This document shows positions 50,810 through 59,726 of a stretch of 64,000 nt of DNA, one piece after another. Where the stretch lies: the NCBI RefSeq assembly GCF_000317835.1, contig NC_019793.1, forward strand, positions 2,732,501-2,796,500, in the 5' to 3' direction. Source of the stretch: Deinococcus peraridilitoris DSM 19664. GTDB lineage: Bacteria; Deinococcota; Deinococci; Deinococcales; Deinococcaceae. The translations under genes and the position numbers were made by a program. The notes below the pieces were generated by a model. The model was not told the origin of the DNA. It was given only the letters and a program-made list of their open reading frames with translations, and did no database searches. How positions within the stretch are numbered: position 1 is the first letter of the stretch; every line of letters begins with the position of its first letter.

Positions 50810-52099
50810 TTAAGATGCTGGCTTGACGTTGCTGAGAATGTAGACGTTGTCGTTGTAGTCGTAGTTGATGCAGAAAGCGTCCATGGCCATGATGTACGTG
50901 TTCAGTACGACTTTCCCGTCGCTGCCTTTCAGGGGCCAGAAGCGCACGTTGTGACCGCCACCGTTGCGCTGGGCGCAGAACTTGCGGAAGTCAGGCCGGT
51001 TCTGCGCGTCGCGCAGGTTGAGGGCCGGGTCGCTCCATTCGTAATCCACCCGGAACCCGAAGGCAGTGGTCGCGTCGAATTCTGCACGGGCCGCACCCTG
51101 CAGCTGGTACTTGCGCGGCAGGACCGTCTGCGAGTCGAGCCGGTCGTGGTCGATGATGAGCTTGAGGTTGGTGTCATCGCCCTTGTTGAACGTCCAGACA
51201 CGTTCGTTTTGCGGTGCGCCGTGGAAAGCCGCAATCTGCCGAAGCACTACCTTTTTGCTGGGATCGGCGGCTTCCCAGTACGGTGAAAGCACTTCATCGC
51301 CCACCGCCTCGATCTTGCCGTTGTTGCTGAGCTTCTGATTGGCGCCGAAAAGCACGGTCTTGTAACCGAAAAGATCAATGATTTCCGTCAGGTTCGGTTC
51401 GCGAAAGTCGCCTTCGGGTTTGTTCTGCCAGAAGCCCGACAACTGTACGAGCTTCTGGGTTTCGTCGGCATCGGTGGTGTTGAGGGCCAGGCTGCCTTCG
51501 TAGAAGCAGGCTTTCTCGGGGTTGCCTTGGGAGTCCAGTTGATCACGGCAGCTTTTTGCGTGGGTCTGATCGCCCGTGGCAGTGAAGCGCACCTTCAGTT
51601 TTTGGGTGGCTCCCGCAGCGAGGGTGATCGGGAAGGCAGGAGCGCCTTCCAGTCTCCATACTGACGGCTTGCTGAACACCGCTCCCGTGATCTGAACGCT
51701 CTCCTTGGAGGTGTTCTGAATCTGCACTTCGGCGGTGTCGTGCATTTCGAGCGTCACGCCTCCCCATGCAGGGTTCTGATGAAGGTTGAACACCAGGCGG
51801 CTGCTGTAGACATCCCCTTTTTGGTTGTCCATGTTCAGGACAACAATGTCGTTTCCGGTGTTGATCGGGGTGGTTCCACCGCCGCCGGTGCCTCCGCCTC
51901 CGGTACCGCCACCGCCGGTGCCTCCGCCTCCGGTTCCACCGCCGCCGGTGCCTCCACCTCCGGTACCGCCACCGTTGGTGGGCGGATTGTTGGGGTTGGT
52001 GCCGGAATCACCCGTGCTGGTGCTTCCACAGGCGGCCAGGGCCACCGCCAGCGAAACCGAGAGCATCAGGTGCATGGATTGACGCAATGTAATGGTCAT
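50810..52099 (-). CDS. secreted lipoprotein with Gly-Thr linker
   Basis: 429 residues from ATG 52099 with AAGGAG upstream. Lipoprotein signal (LMLSVSLAVALAACGS), a linker of six to seven GGGGT units (about 41-75), then a beta-rich domain with VQIQNTSKESVQITGAVF and LAAGATQKLKVRFTATGD, resembling ASPM/SPD-2/Hydin-type immunoglobulin-like (DUF1573-like) modules. The C-terminal two thirds (about 200-429) are not recognised. Probably an envelope or adhesive protein. Four to five cysteines outside the lipobox could form disulfides. Confidence 0.7.
   Translation of the reverse strand: MTITLRQSMHLMLSVSLAVALAACGSTSTGDSGTNPNNPPTNGGGTGGGGTGGGGTGGGGTGGGGTGGGGTGGGGTTPINTGNDIVVLNMDNQKGDVYSSRLVFNLHQNPAWGGVTLEMHDTAEVQIQNTSKESVQITGAVFSKPSVWRLEGAPAFPITLAAGATQKLKVRFTATGDQTHAKSCRDQLDSQGNPEKACFYEGSLALNTTDADETQKLVQLSGFWQNKPEGDFREPNLTEIIDLFGYKTVLFGANQKLSNNGKIEAVGDEVLSPYWEAADPSKKVVLRQIAAFHGAPQNERVWTFNKGDDTNLKLIIDHDRLDSQTVLPRKYQLQGAARAEFDATTAFGFRVDYEWSDPALNLRDAQNRPDFRKFCAQRNGGGHNVRFWPLKGSDGKVVLNTYIMAMDAFCINYDYNDNVYILSNVKPAS
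51871..51975 (-). repeat. tandem 15-bp repeat encoding GGGGT units
   Basis: Seven 15-bp units in frame in the lipoprotein gene. Units alternate between two codon versions, giving a 30-bp higher-order period, so the array probably grew by duplication of pairs. Likely variable in length between strains. Confidence 0.85.
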
Positions 52100-52678
52100 A
52101 AAAACTCCTTGGTCGATCTGGGCTGTCAATAGGGTCTGAATTCGGTCGTGGGATGTCTGTGAATGGCAAGCGGGCCAAGTAAAGAAGGAAACATCAAAGA
52201 CGCCATGCCGTGGGCTTGCTCTCAGTCTTGCGCGCTGTCTGCCCTAAATCCTGGGAGTGTTCTTAAGAAGGCTTGAGCTGACAGTCAGTTGCGTGTCATA
52301 CAGGGAACACGGACGATTTCACGCTTCGTTCATCGAAGCTCATAAAAATGTGGTTGGCTGACTAGGAAAAACAAAAAGCAGGTGTGGAATGACAATTTTT
52401 TCTGGGTGAGCTTGTCATTACGTTCATGTCGTGGATGCAGAGTGTCGCGCATAGGGCGAGTCCTGTCGGCAGACTGGCCTTTATCGTGAAGACACATTAA
52501 AAGCAGGGTAAATGTTTCTCTGAGAATCGAAAAACTACCAAATTGAGACCTTGGCGATAATAAACCTAGCCATCGTATGGCGAGCCGACGCTTGGTTTTC
52601 AGGTCGGGTGCGCAGACATTGAGTTGCCAGACTTCGCGACCGATTAAAAGCCAGTACCTTAATGTGAGGAAAAATGAC
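52100..52678. other. 579-bp AT-rich intergenic region between divergent lipoprotein genes
   Basis: No convincing gene: the one long frame on the minus strand (52330-52692) has no usual composition and overlaps the next gene's start. A GATAAT sequence at 52556-52561 could be the -10 of the sugar dehydrogenase gene. CTGACAGTCAG at about 52278 is a short palindrome. Nothing else is evident. Confidence 0.5.
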
Positions 52679-54874
52679 ATGAAAAAAACCACATTACCAC
52701 TACGCCAAAAGCGAATCAGACATTACCTGGGTGCCTTGCTTCTGCCCGCCGTTCTTCTGGCGTGTGGTCAGCCGAATGCGGGAGGTGTCTCGCCGTCGCC
52801 TGGCAACCCATCCACCCAAAAGCCATCGCCCACCTCACCGCCCCCGCAAAGCCCCCCGTCGAACAGCCCCATACCGAACGATCCGCCCAGCGGGGGAAAA
52901 TTCGAGGACCGGCGTGTCGCGCAGCTCTACGCACCCACCGATCTGGCCTTTGCGCCGGACGGGCGCATGCTGATCACGTCACAGAGCGGTAAGGTACGGG
53001 TGTACCACAACGGGTCCCTGCTCCCGACACCCGCGCTCGACCTGGCGGGCAGCCTGTGCACCAACTACGAGCGAGGACTGCTGGGAATCACCCTCGATCC
53101 GCAGTTCGCCAGCAACCAGTTCGTGTACACCTACTACACCTCCAACAAAAACGGCAACTGCGACCAGAACACTCCGAACGGCCCCGTGAACCGCGTGTCG
53201 CGCTTCACCATGAACGGCAACAGCATCGACCGCGCCAGCGAGAAAGTCCTGCTGGACAACATCCCGGCTTTTGGAGGAAACCACAACGGCGGCGACCTGG
53301 CCTTCGGTCCGGACGGCCTGCTCTATATCAGTGTCGGGGACGCGTTCTGCGTGATGGGAAATTACAGCCGCTGCGGGGGTGATAACAGCAACTCCCGGTC
53401 GCGCGCCAACCTGCTCGGCAAGATTTTGCGCATCGAGAAGAACGGCAACGTTCCCGCCAGCAATCCCTGGAGCAGCGAAACTGGTGCACGCTTCTGCGGA
53501 AACCCGGCGGGCGTCCCGGCGGGTACGGGACCCTGCGCCGAGACTTTCGCCTGGGGCCTGCGCAACCCCTTTCGCATGGCCTTCAAGCCCGGCACGGGCG
53601 ACCTGTACATCAACGATGTCGGCCAGGAAGCCTGGGAGGAGATCAACCTCGGCAAGGCCGGCGCAGATTACGGCTGGAACACCCGCGAAGGCAACTGCAA
53701 GCGCAACTCCGTGACCGACTGCGGCGCCCCGCCTGCAGGCATGACCAACCCGATTTTCGCCTACGACCACGCGGACAACTGCAAATCCATCACGGGCGGC
53801 GTGTTCGTACCTCGTGGGGTGTGGCCCAAAGAGTACGACAACGTCTACCTGTTTGCCGACTACGTCTGCGGCAAGATTTTCCGTCTGTTGCCCCAGGGAG
53901 ACGGCAGTTTTGCGCGCGCGGATTTTCGTACCAACCTGGGTGAAAGCAGCGCCGTGACCCTGATGTTCGGGCCGTACAACGACACCCAGGCTTTGTATTA
54001 CCTGACGTACGCCGGTGGCGGCGAGGTACGGCGGATCTCGTACGTCTTCAATCGTGCGCCGCAGGCCAGCGCGACTGCCAGCGTGACCTCCGGCACGCTG
54101 CCCCTCGAAATCACCTTCGATGCCGGCCAGAGCAGTGACCCCGACGGCGACCCGCTCCGCTTCCGCTGGGACTTCGGAGATGGCAGTGCGCCCGCCAGCG
54201 GAGCGAAGGTCACGCACACCTACACCAAAGCCGGTACCTTCACGGCGCGCGTCACCGTGACGGACAATCAAGGTGCGACGGGCGAAGCAACGTTGCAGGT
54301 TCAGGCTGGCAATACGGCACCCAAAGTGCAGATTCTCAGCCCCACGACCAGCGATACCTTCCGGGTCGGGCAGACACTGACCTTGAGGGGCAGTGCTTCT
54401 GACGCCGAGGATGGCGCGCTGGCCGACGCGCAGCTTACCTGGCATGTCGAGCTGCGGCACAACGACGACCACAGCCACCCGTTCCTGACGTCTCCTGGCA
54501 ACAACCTCACCATCACGGCGCCCGCACCTGAAGGGCTTGACGCCACCGAGCGCAGTTACGTGCTGATTACCCTGACCGCCACGGACTCCAGGGGCGCCTC
54601 GACGACCGTTACGCAGAAACTGCAGCCCAGGCGCGTGAACGTCAGCTTCGACACGCGGCCGGCAGGTCTGACCTTCGACGTCAACGGGACGGCCATCACG
54701 GGCGCGCAGACGCGGGTTTCCTGGGAAGGTTATGTGCTCAACCTCACCGCGCCCGTTCGGCAGACGCAAAATGGCACGACGTACCAGTTCCAGGGCTGGT
54801 CGAACGGGGGTGCCAATCCACAGAGTGTCACGACCCCCGCGACGGGTGGCTCGTTCACGGCGATCTACCGGTGA
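52679..54874 (+). CDS. PQQ-type sugar dehydrogenase lipoprotein with PKD domain
   Basis: 731 residues from ATG 52679. Lipoprotein signal (ALLLPAVLLACGQ), Pro/Ser linker, then a soluble glucose/sorbosone dehydrogenase-like propeller (about 75-450: YAPTDLAFAPDGRMLIT, GLLGITLDPQFASN, NHNGGDLAFGPDGLLYIS, AWGLRNPFRMAFKPGTGDLYINDVGQ, WEEINLGKAGADYGWN). A PKD domain follows (about 460-545, DPDGDPLRFRWDFGDGS), then an Ig-like region and a C-terminal module with YQFQGWSNGGANP. Probably an envelope enzyme oxidising sugars with PQQ, or a sugar-binding relative. Confidence 0.87.
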   Translation: MKKTTLPLRQKRIRHYLGALLLPAVLLACGQPNAGGVSPSPGNPSTQKPSPTSPPPQSPPSNSPIPNDPPSGGKFEDRRVAQLYAPTDLAFAPDGRMLITSQSGKVRVYHNGSLLPTPALDLAGSLCTNYERGLLGITLDPQFASNQFVYTYYTSNKNGNCDQNTPNGPVNRVSRFTMNGNSIDRASEKVLLDNIPAFGGNHNGGDLAFGPDGLLYISVGDAFCVMGNYSRCGGDNSNSRSRANLLGKILRIEKNGNVPASNPWSSETGARFCGNPAGVPAGTGPCAETFAWGLRNPFRMAFKPGTGDLYINDVGQEAWEEINLGKAGADYGWNTREGNCKRNSVTDCGAPPAGMTNPIFAYDHADNCKSITGGVFVPRGVWPKEYDNVYLFADYVCGKIFRLLPQGDGSFARADFRTNLGESSAVTLMFGPYNDTQALYYLTYAGGGEVRRISYVFNRAPQASATASVTSGTLPLEITFDAGQSSDPDGDPLRFRWDFGDGSAPASGAKVTHTYTKAGTFTARVTVTDNQGATGEATLQVQAGNTAPKVQILSPTTSDTFRVGQTLTLRGSASDAEDGALADAQLTWHVELRHNDDHSHPFLTSPGNNLTITAPAPEGLDATERSYVLITLTATDSRGASTTVTQKLQPRRVNVSFDTRPAGLTFDVNGTAITGAQTRVSWEGYVLNLTAPVRQTQNGTTYQFQGWSNGGANPQSVTTPATGGSFTAIYR

Positions 54875-55084
54875 ATGCACCTCTGCCGATTCCGGGTGAA
54901 ACCGTCTTCTTTCGCGTTCGGCTTCACGGCTTGCCCGTCTCCCATGATCTGAGGTGGAACGATTGCGCAACCCCTGCTGATTCCAGGTTGTGACATGTGA
55001 ACTGCGCCATCTGGCCGACATGATCAACCGACTGGCTTAATTTGTGATTCCGTTCCGATTCTGCTGCCACCGTAACCGTTAGAG

Positions 55085-55237
55085 TATGTCTACCACGGAA
55101 GGGAGGTGATCCAGCTGTTAAATAAAATGGTTGGTGGAGGTGTCCGCCGAGGGTAGTACCTCGAGGACTTGAGTACCCCTCAATGTCAGGCGGGTACCGC
55201 GAAAGGCCGAAAGCAAGTGCTTTCGGCCTTTCTTTTT
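55085..55237 (+). ncRNA. putative small RNA with anti-16S 3'-end sequence
   Basis: Between the sugar dehydrogenase and XPB genes a structured stretch ends in a strong terminator. GGAGGTGATCCAGC at 55102-55115 is the exact complement of the universally conserved end of 16S rRNA (helix 45 side plus anti-Shine-Dalgarno), longer than any normal ribosome-binding site. Downstream GAGGGTA (55149-55155) can pair with TACCCCTC (55174-55181), and GTCCGCC with GGCGGGT around it. A 9-codon frame (55127-55156, MVGGGVRRG) is inside but 11 nt from the complement. The 5' end is uncertain. XPB has its own leaderless promoter, so this appears to be a separate transcript. Confidence 0.5.
55202..55237 (+). terminator. 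intrinsic terminator of the putative small RNA
   Basis: 13-bp perfect stem (55202-55214 with 55219-55231), AAGT loop, then C and TTTTT (55233-55237). Confidence 0.85.
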
Positions 55238-55267
55238 GGCGTTTTTCCTGACGAGCGCCCCGCCACG

Positions 55268-55273
55268 TATACT
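55268..55273 (+). promoter_or_regulatory. -10 box of leaderless XPB gene
   Basis: TATACT six nt before the ATG at 55280 and 30 bp after a strong terminator. No close match to TTGACA upstream. Confidence 0.6.
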
Positions 55274-55279
55274 CACCCC

Positions 55280-56986
55280 ATGAGCGGCTTCGATCCCCTG
55301 AATCCCCTCATCGTGCAGGCCGACCGCTCGATTTACCTGGAGGTGCACAACGAGCGGGCAGAAGCGGCGCGCGCCGCCATTGCTCCTTTTGCCGAGCTGG
55401 AGAAAAGCCCCGAACACCTGCACACCTACCGCATCACGCCCCTGTCGCTGTGGAATGCCGCGAGCGCCGGCATCACACCTGAAATGATGGTCGGCGCGCT
55501 GGAAACGTACGCCAAGTTTCCGGTGCCGCCCAATGTGGCCACCGATGTCCGGGAGCTGGCCGCACGCTGGGGCCGCCTGCAGCTCATCGAGGCCGGCAAC
55601 GCCCTGGCATTGCAGGCCGCCGAGGGTGACGCGGCACTGTTGCTGGAAGTCACCCGCCACAGAAAAGTCGTGCCACTGTTGGGAATTCGGCTGGGTGAGC
55701 GGGCCGTGGAAGTGCCGCTCGCGCACCGTGGCCTGCTCAAACAGGCGCTCTTGGAAGTTGGCTGGCCGGTCGAGGACCTGGCCGGCTACAGCGACGGTCT
55801 GGAGTTTCCCATCGGGCTGTCGCAGGCCCTCGCGGTGCGTGACTATCAGGAGGAAGCGGCGCGGGCCTTTTACCAGTCGGGCAGCCGGCAGGGCGGTTCG
55901 GGCGTGGTGGTGCTTCCCCCGGGTGCGGGCAAGACCGTGGTGGGCATGGTGGCGATGAGCCTGGTCGGGCAGCGCACGCTGGTGCTCACCACCAACCGCA
56001 CGTCGGTGAACCAGTGGCGACGCGAACTGCTGGACAAGACCAGCCTCTCACCTGACGACGTGGCCGAATACGGCCCGGGCAAGCACCGCCTGGCTCCGGT
56101 GACGCTGGCGACCTATCAGATGCTCACCGCGCGCAGCAAGAACAGCGCGGAGTACCCGCACATGGAACTCTTCCGTGCGCAGGACTGGGGGCTGATCGTG
56201 TACGACGAGGTGCACCTGCTGCCCGCCCCCATCTTTCGCCTGACCGCCGAGGTGCAGGCCCGCCGCCGCCTGGGCCTCACGGCCACCTTGATCCGCGAGG
56301 ATGGCCGCGAGGGTGACGTGTTCAGCCTGATCGGCCCCAAGCGTTACGACCTGCCCTGGAAGGACCTGGAAGGACGCGGCTGGATTGCCACCGCCGAATG
56401 CTGCGAGGTGCGCGTGCGCCTGCCCGAGCACGAACGCCTCGCCTACGCGCTCGCCGAGGAGCGCGAGAAATTCCGGCTGGCCGCCGAAAATCCCCGCAAG
56501 CGCGACCTGACGCGCGCCATTCTGGCGCTGCACGCCGGACAACCCACCCTGGTGATCGGTCAGTACCTGGGGCAGCTCGAGCTGATCGCGCAGGATCTGG
56601 AAGCGCCCCTCATCACCGGCCAGACGCCCCAGCGCGAACGCGAGCGGATGTTCGACGCCTTTCGCGAGGGCCGCCTGAGCACGCTGGTGCTGTCCAAGGT
56701 CGGGAACTTTGCGCTCGACCTGCCCGAAGCGCAGGTGATGGTGCAGGTTTCGGGCACCTTCGGTTCGCGCCAGGAGGAAGCCCAGCGCCTCGGTCGGCTG
56801 CTGCGCCCCAAGCGGCACGGTGAAAGTGCTCAGTTCTACAGCCTGGTCACGCGTGAAACCCGCGAGGAAGACTTCGCCCATCACCGCCAGCTGTTTCTGG
56901 CCGAGCAGGGCTACGCCTACCACGTGAGCGACGAAGCCGAATGGGACGCCTCATCCACGGGCGCCGCCGCGCGGGAGCTCAACTGA
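55280..56986 (+). CDS. bacterial XPB-type DNA helicase
   Basis: 568 residues. N-terminal XPB/Helicase_C_3-type domain (about 5-130: LIVQADRSIYLEVH, HTYRITPLSLWNAASAG, KFPVPPNV), then SF2 helicase motifs: VRDYQEEAARAF, Walker A LPPGAGKTVVG, TTNRTSVNQWRREL, DEVH box YDEVHLLPA, LGLTATLIREDGRE, and the second RecA domain with LVIGQYLGQLE and QRLGRLLRPKR. Mycobacterial XPB unwinds DNA 3' to 5'; in eukaryotes XPB acts in nucleotide excision repair. Stop overlaps the next start (TGATG). Confidence 0.92.
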   Translation: MSGFDPLNPLIVQADRSIYLEVHNERAEAARAAIAPFAELEKSPEHLHTYRITPLSLWNAASAGITPEMMVGALETYAKFPVPPNVATDVRELAARWGRLQLIEAGNALALQAAEGDAALLLEVTRHRKVVPLLGIRLGERAVEVPLAHRGLLKQALLEVGWPVEDLAGYSDGLEFPIGLSQALAVRDYQEEAARAFYQSGSRQGGSGVVVLPPGAGKTVVGMVAMSLVGQRTLVLTTNRTSVNQWRRELLDKTSLSPDDVAEYGPGKHRLAPVTLATYQMLTARSKNSAEYPHMELFRAQDWGLIVYDEVHLLPAPIFRLTAEVQARRRLGLTATLIREDGREGDVFSLIGPKRYDLPWKDLEGRGWIATAECCEVRVRLPEHERLAYALAEEREKFRLAAENPRKRDLTRAILALHAGQPTLVIGQYLGQLELIAQDLEAPLITGQTPQRERERMFDAFREGRLSTLVLSKVGNFALDLPEAQVMVQVSGTFGSRQEEAQRLGRLLRPKRHGESAQFYSLVTRETREEDFAHHRQLFLAEQGYAYHVSDEAEWDASSTGAAARELN

Positions 56987-57306
56987 TGCCCCGCAAGAAA
57001 AACACGGCTCAGCCCACCGCAACTTTTGCCGAGGGCAGCCCGGGTGTGGCGTCGGGTGAGCAGCACGCCCAGGCTGCTTCGCCGGAAATACTGCCGCCCA
57101 CGACCGTCACGGTGCACGCGCCGCTCACGCTGATCGAGGTGACCGACGCTGCAGACCTCGACGCGCTGCAGGGTGACGCGCGGCTCGCGCCGCTGATCGT
57201 GGCGCGCGTCTCGGCCACGGTGGCCGTGGCGCTTCCCGACAAGGCGCGCGCGTTGCTGGACGCCCTGCGCAAGGCCGGTCACACGCCCAAGGTGAGCGGG
57301 GAATGA
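56986..57306 (+). CDS. small protein coupled to XPB
   Basis: 106 residues. Basic start (MPRKKNTAQPT), a disordered Ala/Ser/Gly-rich stretch to about residue 40, then a compact part with strands and helices (VTVHAPLTLIEVTDAADLDAL, RVSATVAVALPDKARALLDALRKAGH). Its ATG overlaps the XPB stop by one base and its stop overlaps the next start by ATGA, so the three proteins should be made in similar amounts. Family not recognised. Confidence 0.75.
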   Translation: MPRKKNTAQPTATFAEGSPGVASGEQHAQAASPEILPPTTVTVHAPLTLIEVTDAADLDALQGDARLAPLIVARVSATVAVALPDKARALLDALRKAGHTPKVSGE

Positions 57307-59723
57307 CGACTTCCAGCGGCGAGCGCCTGACACTGGACTTTGCGCTGGAACGCATGCCGCATGAACAGCTGCGGGCCGCACTGAAGCGCTTTGCGCCGCA
57401 GTCCAGGCTGATCAGGACCGCCGAGATGAAGCAGGCCGTGCGGGATGTGGTCAGCGATCCTGACCGTCTCGGTGAGCTGATGTCCCGCTTGTCGCCCTGC
57501 GAGCGCTTCCTGCTGGGAGAACTCCGGCGCGCGGGGGGCGCCGCGAGCGGCTGGGACCTGATTTTGGCGGCGGCAGCGCAGGGTTTCGCTCCCGGGGACG
57601 ATGAGGTCACACGCGTATACAACCGCACGGTGCGCGACCGGCCCGGACCGCGTTACCTGTGGCCCCTGATTCGTGACGGGCTGCTGCTTCCCGCAAGTGA
57701 CGTGAATTCCTGGGTGCTGGAAAGCGCTTACGCGGAAACGAGCGCCGCGCACGACATGGTGTACGCGGACGCACGCCTGCTGAACGCCTTGCCGGACGAG
57801 CAACCCGGCGTTCCTGAGCCGCTGCGTGTTCCGACCGCCCCGATTGAACCGGGCATGCACTCTCCGGTGATTTTGCTGCTGGAACTGGCTGAGCTGTACG
57901 GCCGACTGTTTTCGGCGGGCAGTTTGCCGCTCACCCAGCAGGGGACCGCGAACCGTACGGCAGTTCGGCGCCTGCTGAAAGGCACGCCGCTGCACGAGGA
58001 CGACTTCGAACTGCTGGTGATGCTGCTCGCGCTGCTGGGCCTCGTCCGGACCAGCAGTTCGGCCATCACGCCCGATCCCCGGGCGTGGGCAGCCTGGAAC
58101 GAACTGTCGATGTCCCAAAAACGGCGTGCCCTGACCGAGGCGTATCTGGCGATGCCCGGTGACGCCGAAAGCGGCGCCGGGCATCTGACGAGTGCGCCCG
58201 CTGCCCGGCGGGCCCTGCTGCAGGGTCTGGCGCTGCTGCCGGGAACCACCGAGCGCGAAACCTTCCTGGCAGCCATGTACGACCGTCTGGGACGGCTGGT
58301 GAACTTCGACCGCTGGACGGTATACGGCCTCGCGGCGCGCACCGGCAAGCCCCTGCCCGACGTGCCCATGCCCGACTGGTTTCGGCTGGCGCTCGCGCCG
58401 AACGGTCCGTTCGTGCGCCTGGGGCTGGCCCGCGTGCGTGACGACGGCAAAAAGGCTTTCGTGGCGCCCGGTCCCATGCTCAGCACGCTTCGTGGTCAGG
58501 AGGAGGGGAGCATTGCTGGCCCAGTCTGGCTGGCGCAGCCGAATTTCGAACTGCTGGTGTACCTGGATCACCTGTCGCCTCCGGCGCTGCGCACACTCGG
58601 CGCGGCTGAGGCGGTGCGTTTCGACGCACAGACGGCGCTTTACCGCCTGACACGTGACAGCGTGTACCGGGCGCTGGAAGCCGGTCAGGACGTGCAGGAG
58701 CTGCTGGATGACCTGGAGCGCTTTTCGGCGGTGCCGCTGGGGGCGGCCCTGCGGGCGACGCTGCTCGATTGGGCCGCGCGCCGTGAGCGTCTGAGCGTTA
58801 CCCTGAGTGCGACGCTGGTCGAATACCCGACTTCCGCCGAACGTGACGCCGCCTTGCAGCGCGGCAGTGCCGGGCGTGCAAGAGCGCTGGGCGAGCGCTT
58901 CATGCTGCTCGCGCCGGGTGCGCGAGGCCCTAAGGGCGCTGTCCGCGTTTCCTACGACGAGGCGCCCGCCCGGTCGCTGCGTTTTTTTGCGGACGGGCGT
59001 TTTCAGGTGCTGGACGCCGACCTGGCCCTGCGGGCACTGCTGGCAACAATCAGTGTCACCGGAAAGGATGGCAAGCGCGCCTTTGTTCCAGCCCGCCTGG
59101 CGGGCACCGGGCCCGGTCTGCTGGAAACGCTGGAACGCCGCGCTCAGAATGCCATTCCGCGTGGCGCTCGCGCGATGTTGTCCTTGTGGACGGGCGCCAG
59201 TGCGCCACCCGCCCTGGCCGAGGTGAGCGTACTGCAGCATTCCGACGCAGCGGCGCTCGCGGAACATCCCCAGGTGCGCCCCCTGGTGGAGGGAGCGTTG
59301 GGCGCGAACCTTTTGCTCGTGAAGGCGGGCCGGCAAGCCGATCTGCGCGCAGCCCTGCAGGCCATGGAGGTCACCGTCAGCGCCGAGTTGCAGCTTGGCG
59401 CCGAACAGGCCACCCAGACGCTCACGGCGGCCGGCGGAGAGTTGCAGCACGGCCTGGATACCCGCCGGACCCGCGTGCTGATCGAAAGCGCCATCGAGCG
59501 CGGAAAGCTGCTCAGCCTGGTCTACCGCGAGGAGCGCCTGGACAGCTGGAGCTACACCCGGACCATGGGTCGCCAGCACAAGGCGGTGGTGCGCCCACTG
59601 CGGGTCTACCGTCTGGGCAGCACGCCGTACGTCGAAGTCGAGGACCCCGACGACGGCGAACGCGACGAGATCCGTATCGGCTACATCCTGGGCATCGGGG
59701 AGTTGGCGCCGAACAGACGCTGA
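57303..59723 (+). CDS. XPB-partner protein with Helicase_C_3-like and WYL-like domains
   Basis: 806 residues without Walker motifs. The N-terminal third is helical and winged-helix-like (LMSRLSPCERFLLGELRRAGGAASGWDL). Around residues 409-490, WLAQPNFELLVYLDHLSPPALRTLG followed by LYRLTRDSVYRALEAG and SAVPLGAALRATLLDWA matches in pattern the N-terminal domain of the adjacent XPB (VQADRSIYLEV, YRITPLSLWNAASAG, VPPNVATDVRELAARWG). The C-terminus (from about 720, AIERGKLLSLVYRE, VVRPLRVYRLGSTPYVEVE) resembles WYL domains. Mycobacterium has a comparable large gene beside ercc3. Probably a helicase cofactor. Confidence 0.8.
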   Translation: MTTSSGERLTLDFALERMPHEQLRAALKRFAPQSRLIRTAEMKQAVRDVVSDPDRLGELMSRLSPCERFLLGELRRAGGAASGWDLILAAAAQGFAPGDDEVTRVYNRTVRDRPGPRYLWPLIRDGLLLPASDVNSWVLESAYAETSAAHDMVYADARLLNALPDEQPGVPEPLRVPTAPIEPGMHSPVILLLELAELYGRLFSAGSLPLTQQGTANRTAVRRLLKGTPLHEDDFELLVMLLALLGLVRTSSSAITPDPRAWAAWNELSMSQKRRALTEAYLAMPGDAESGAGHLTSAPAARRALLQGLALLPGTTERETFLAAMYDRLGRLVNFDRWTVYGLAARTGKPLPDVPMPDWFRLALAPNGPFVRLGLARVRDDGKKAFVAPGPMLSTLRGQEEGSIAGPVWLAQPNFELLVYLDHLSPPALRTLGAAEAVRFDAQTALYRLTRDSVYRALEAGQDVQELLDDLERFSAVPLGAALRATLLDWAARRERLSVTLSATLVEYPTSAERDAALQRGSAGRARALGERFMLLAPGARGPKGAVRVSYDEAPARSLRFFADGRFQVLDADLALRALLATISVTGKDGKRAFVPARLAGTGPGLLETLERRAQNAIPRGARAMLSLWTGASAPPALAEVSVLQHSDAAALAEHPQVRPLVEGALGANLLLVKAGRQADLRAALQAMEVTVSAELQLGAEQATQTLTAAGGELQHGLDTRRTRVLIESAIERGKLLSLVYREERLDSWSYTRTMGRQHKAVVRPLRVYRLGSTPYVEVEDPDDGERDEIRIGYILGIGELAPNRR

Positions 59724-59726
59724 GAA

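Noticed and set aside
51871..51975. CRISPR-like or satellite array.
   Set aside because: The 15-bp units are in frame and encode a GGGGT protein linker; there are no spacers.
52330..52692. 120-codon minus-strand frame in the gap between lipoprotein genes.
   Set aside because: Overlaps the start of the sugar dehydrogenase gene, lacks a ribosome-binding site and has no coding-like composition.
55188..55204. T-box riboswitch: AGGCGGGTACCGCG resembles the T-box consensus AGGGTGGNACCGCG.
   Set aside because: The essential TGGN bulge is not preserved (mismatches at the two key positions), no stem I with specifier loop is seen, and the downstream gene is a helicase, not an amino-acid gene.
57279..59579. 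766-codon minus-strand frame opposite the XPB-partner gene.
   Set aside because: Shadow frame; the plus-strand gene is coupled by ATGA overlap and has recognisable domains.
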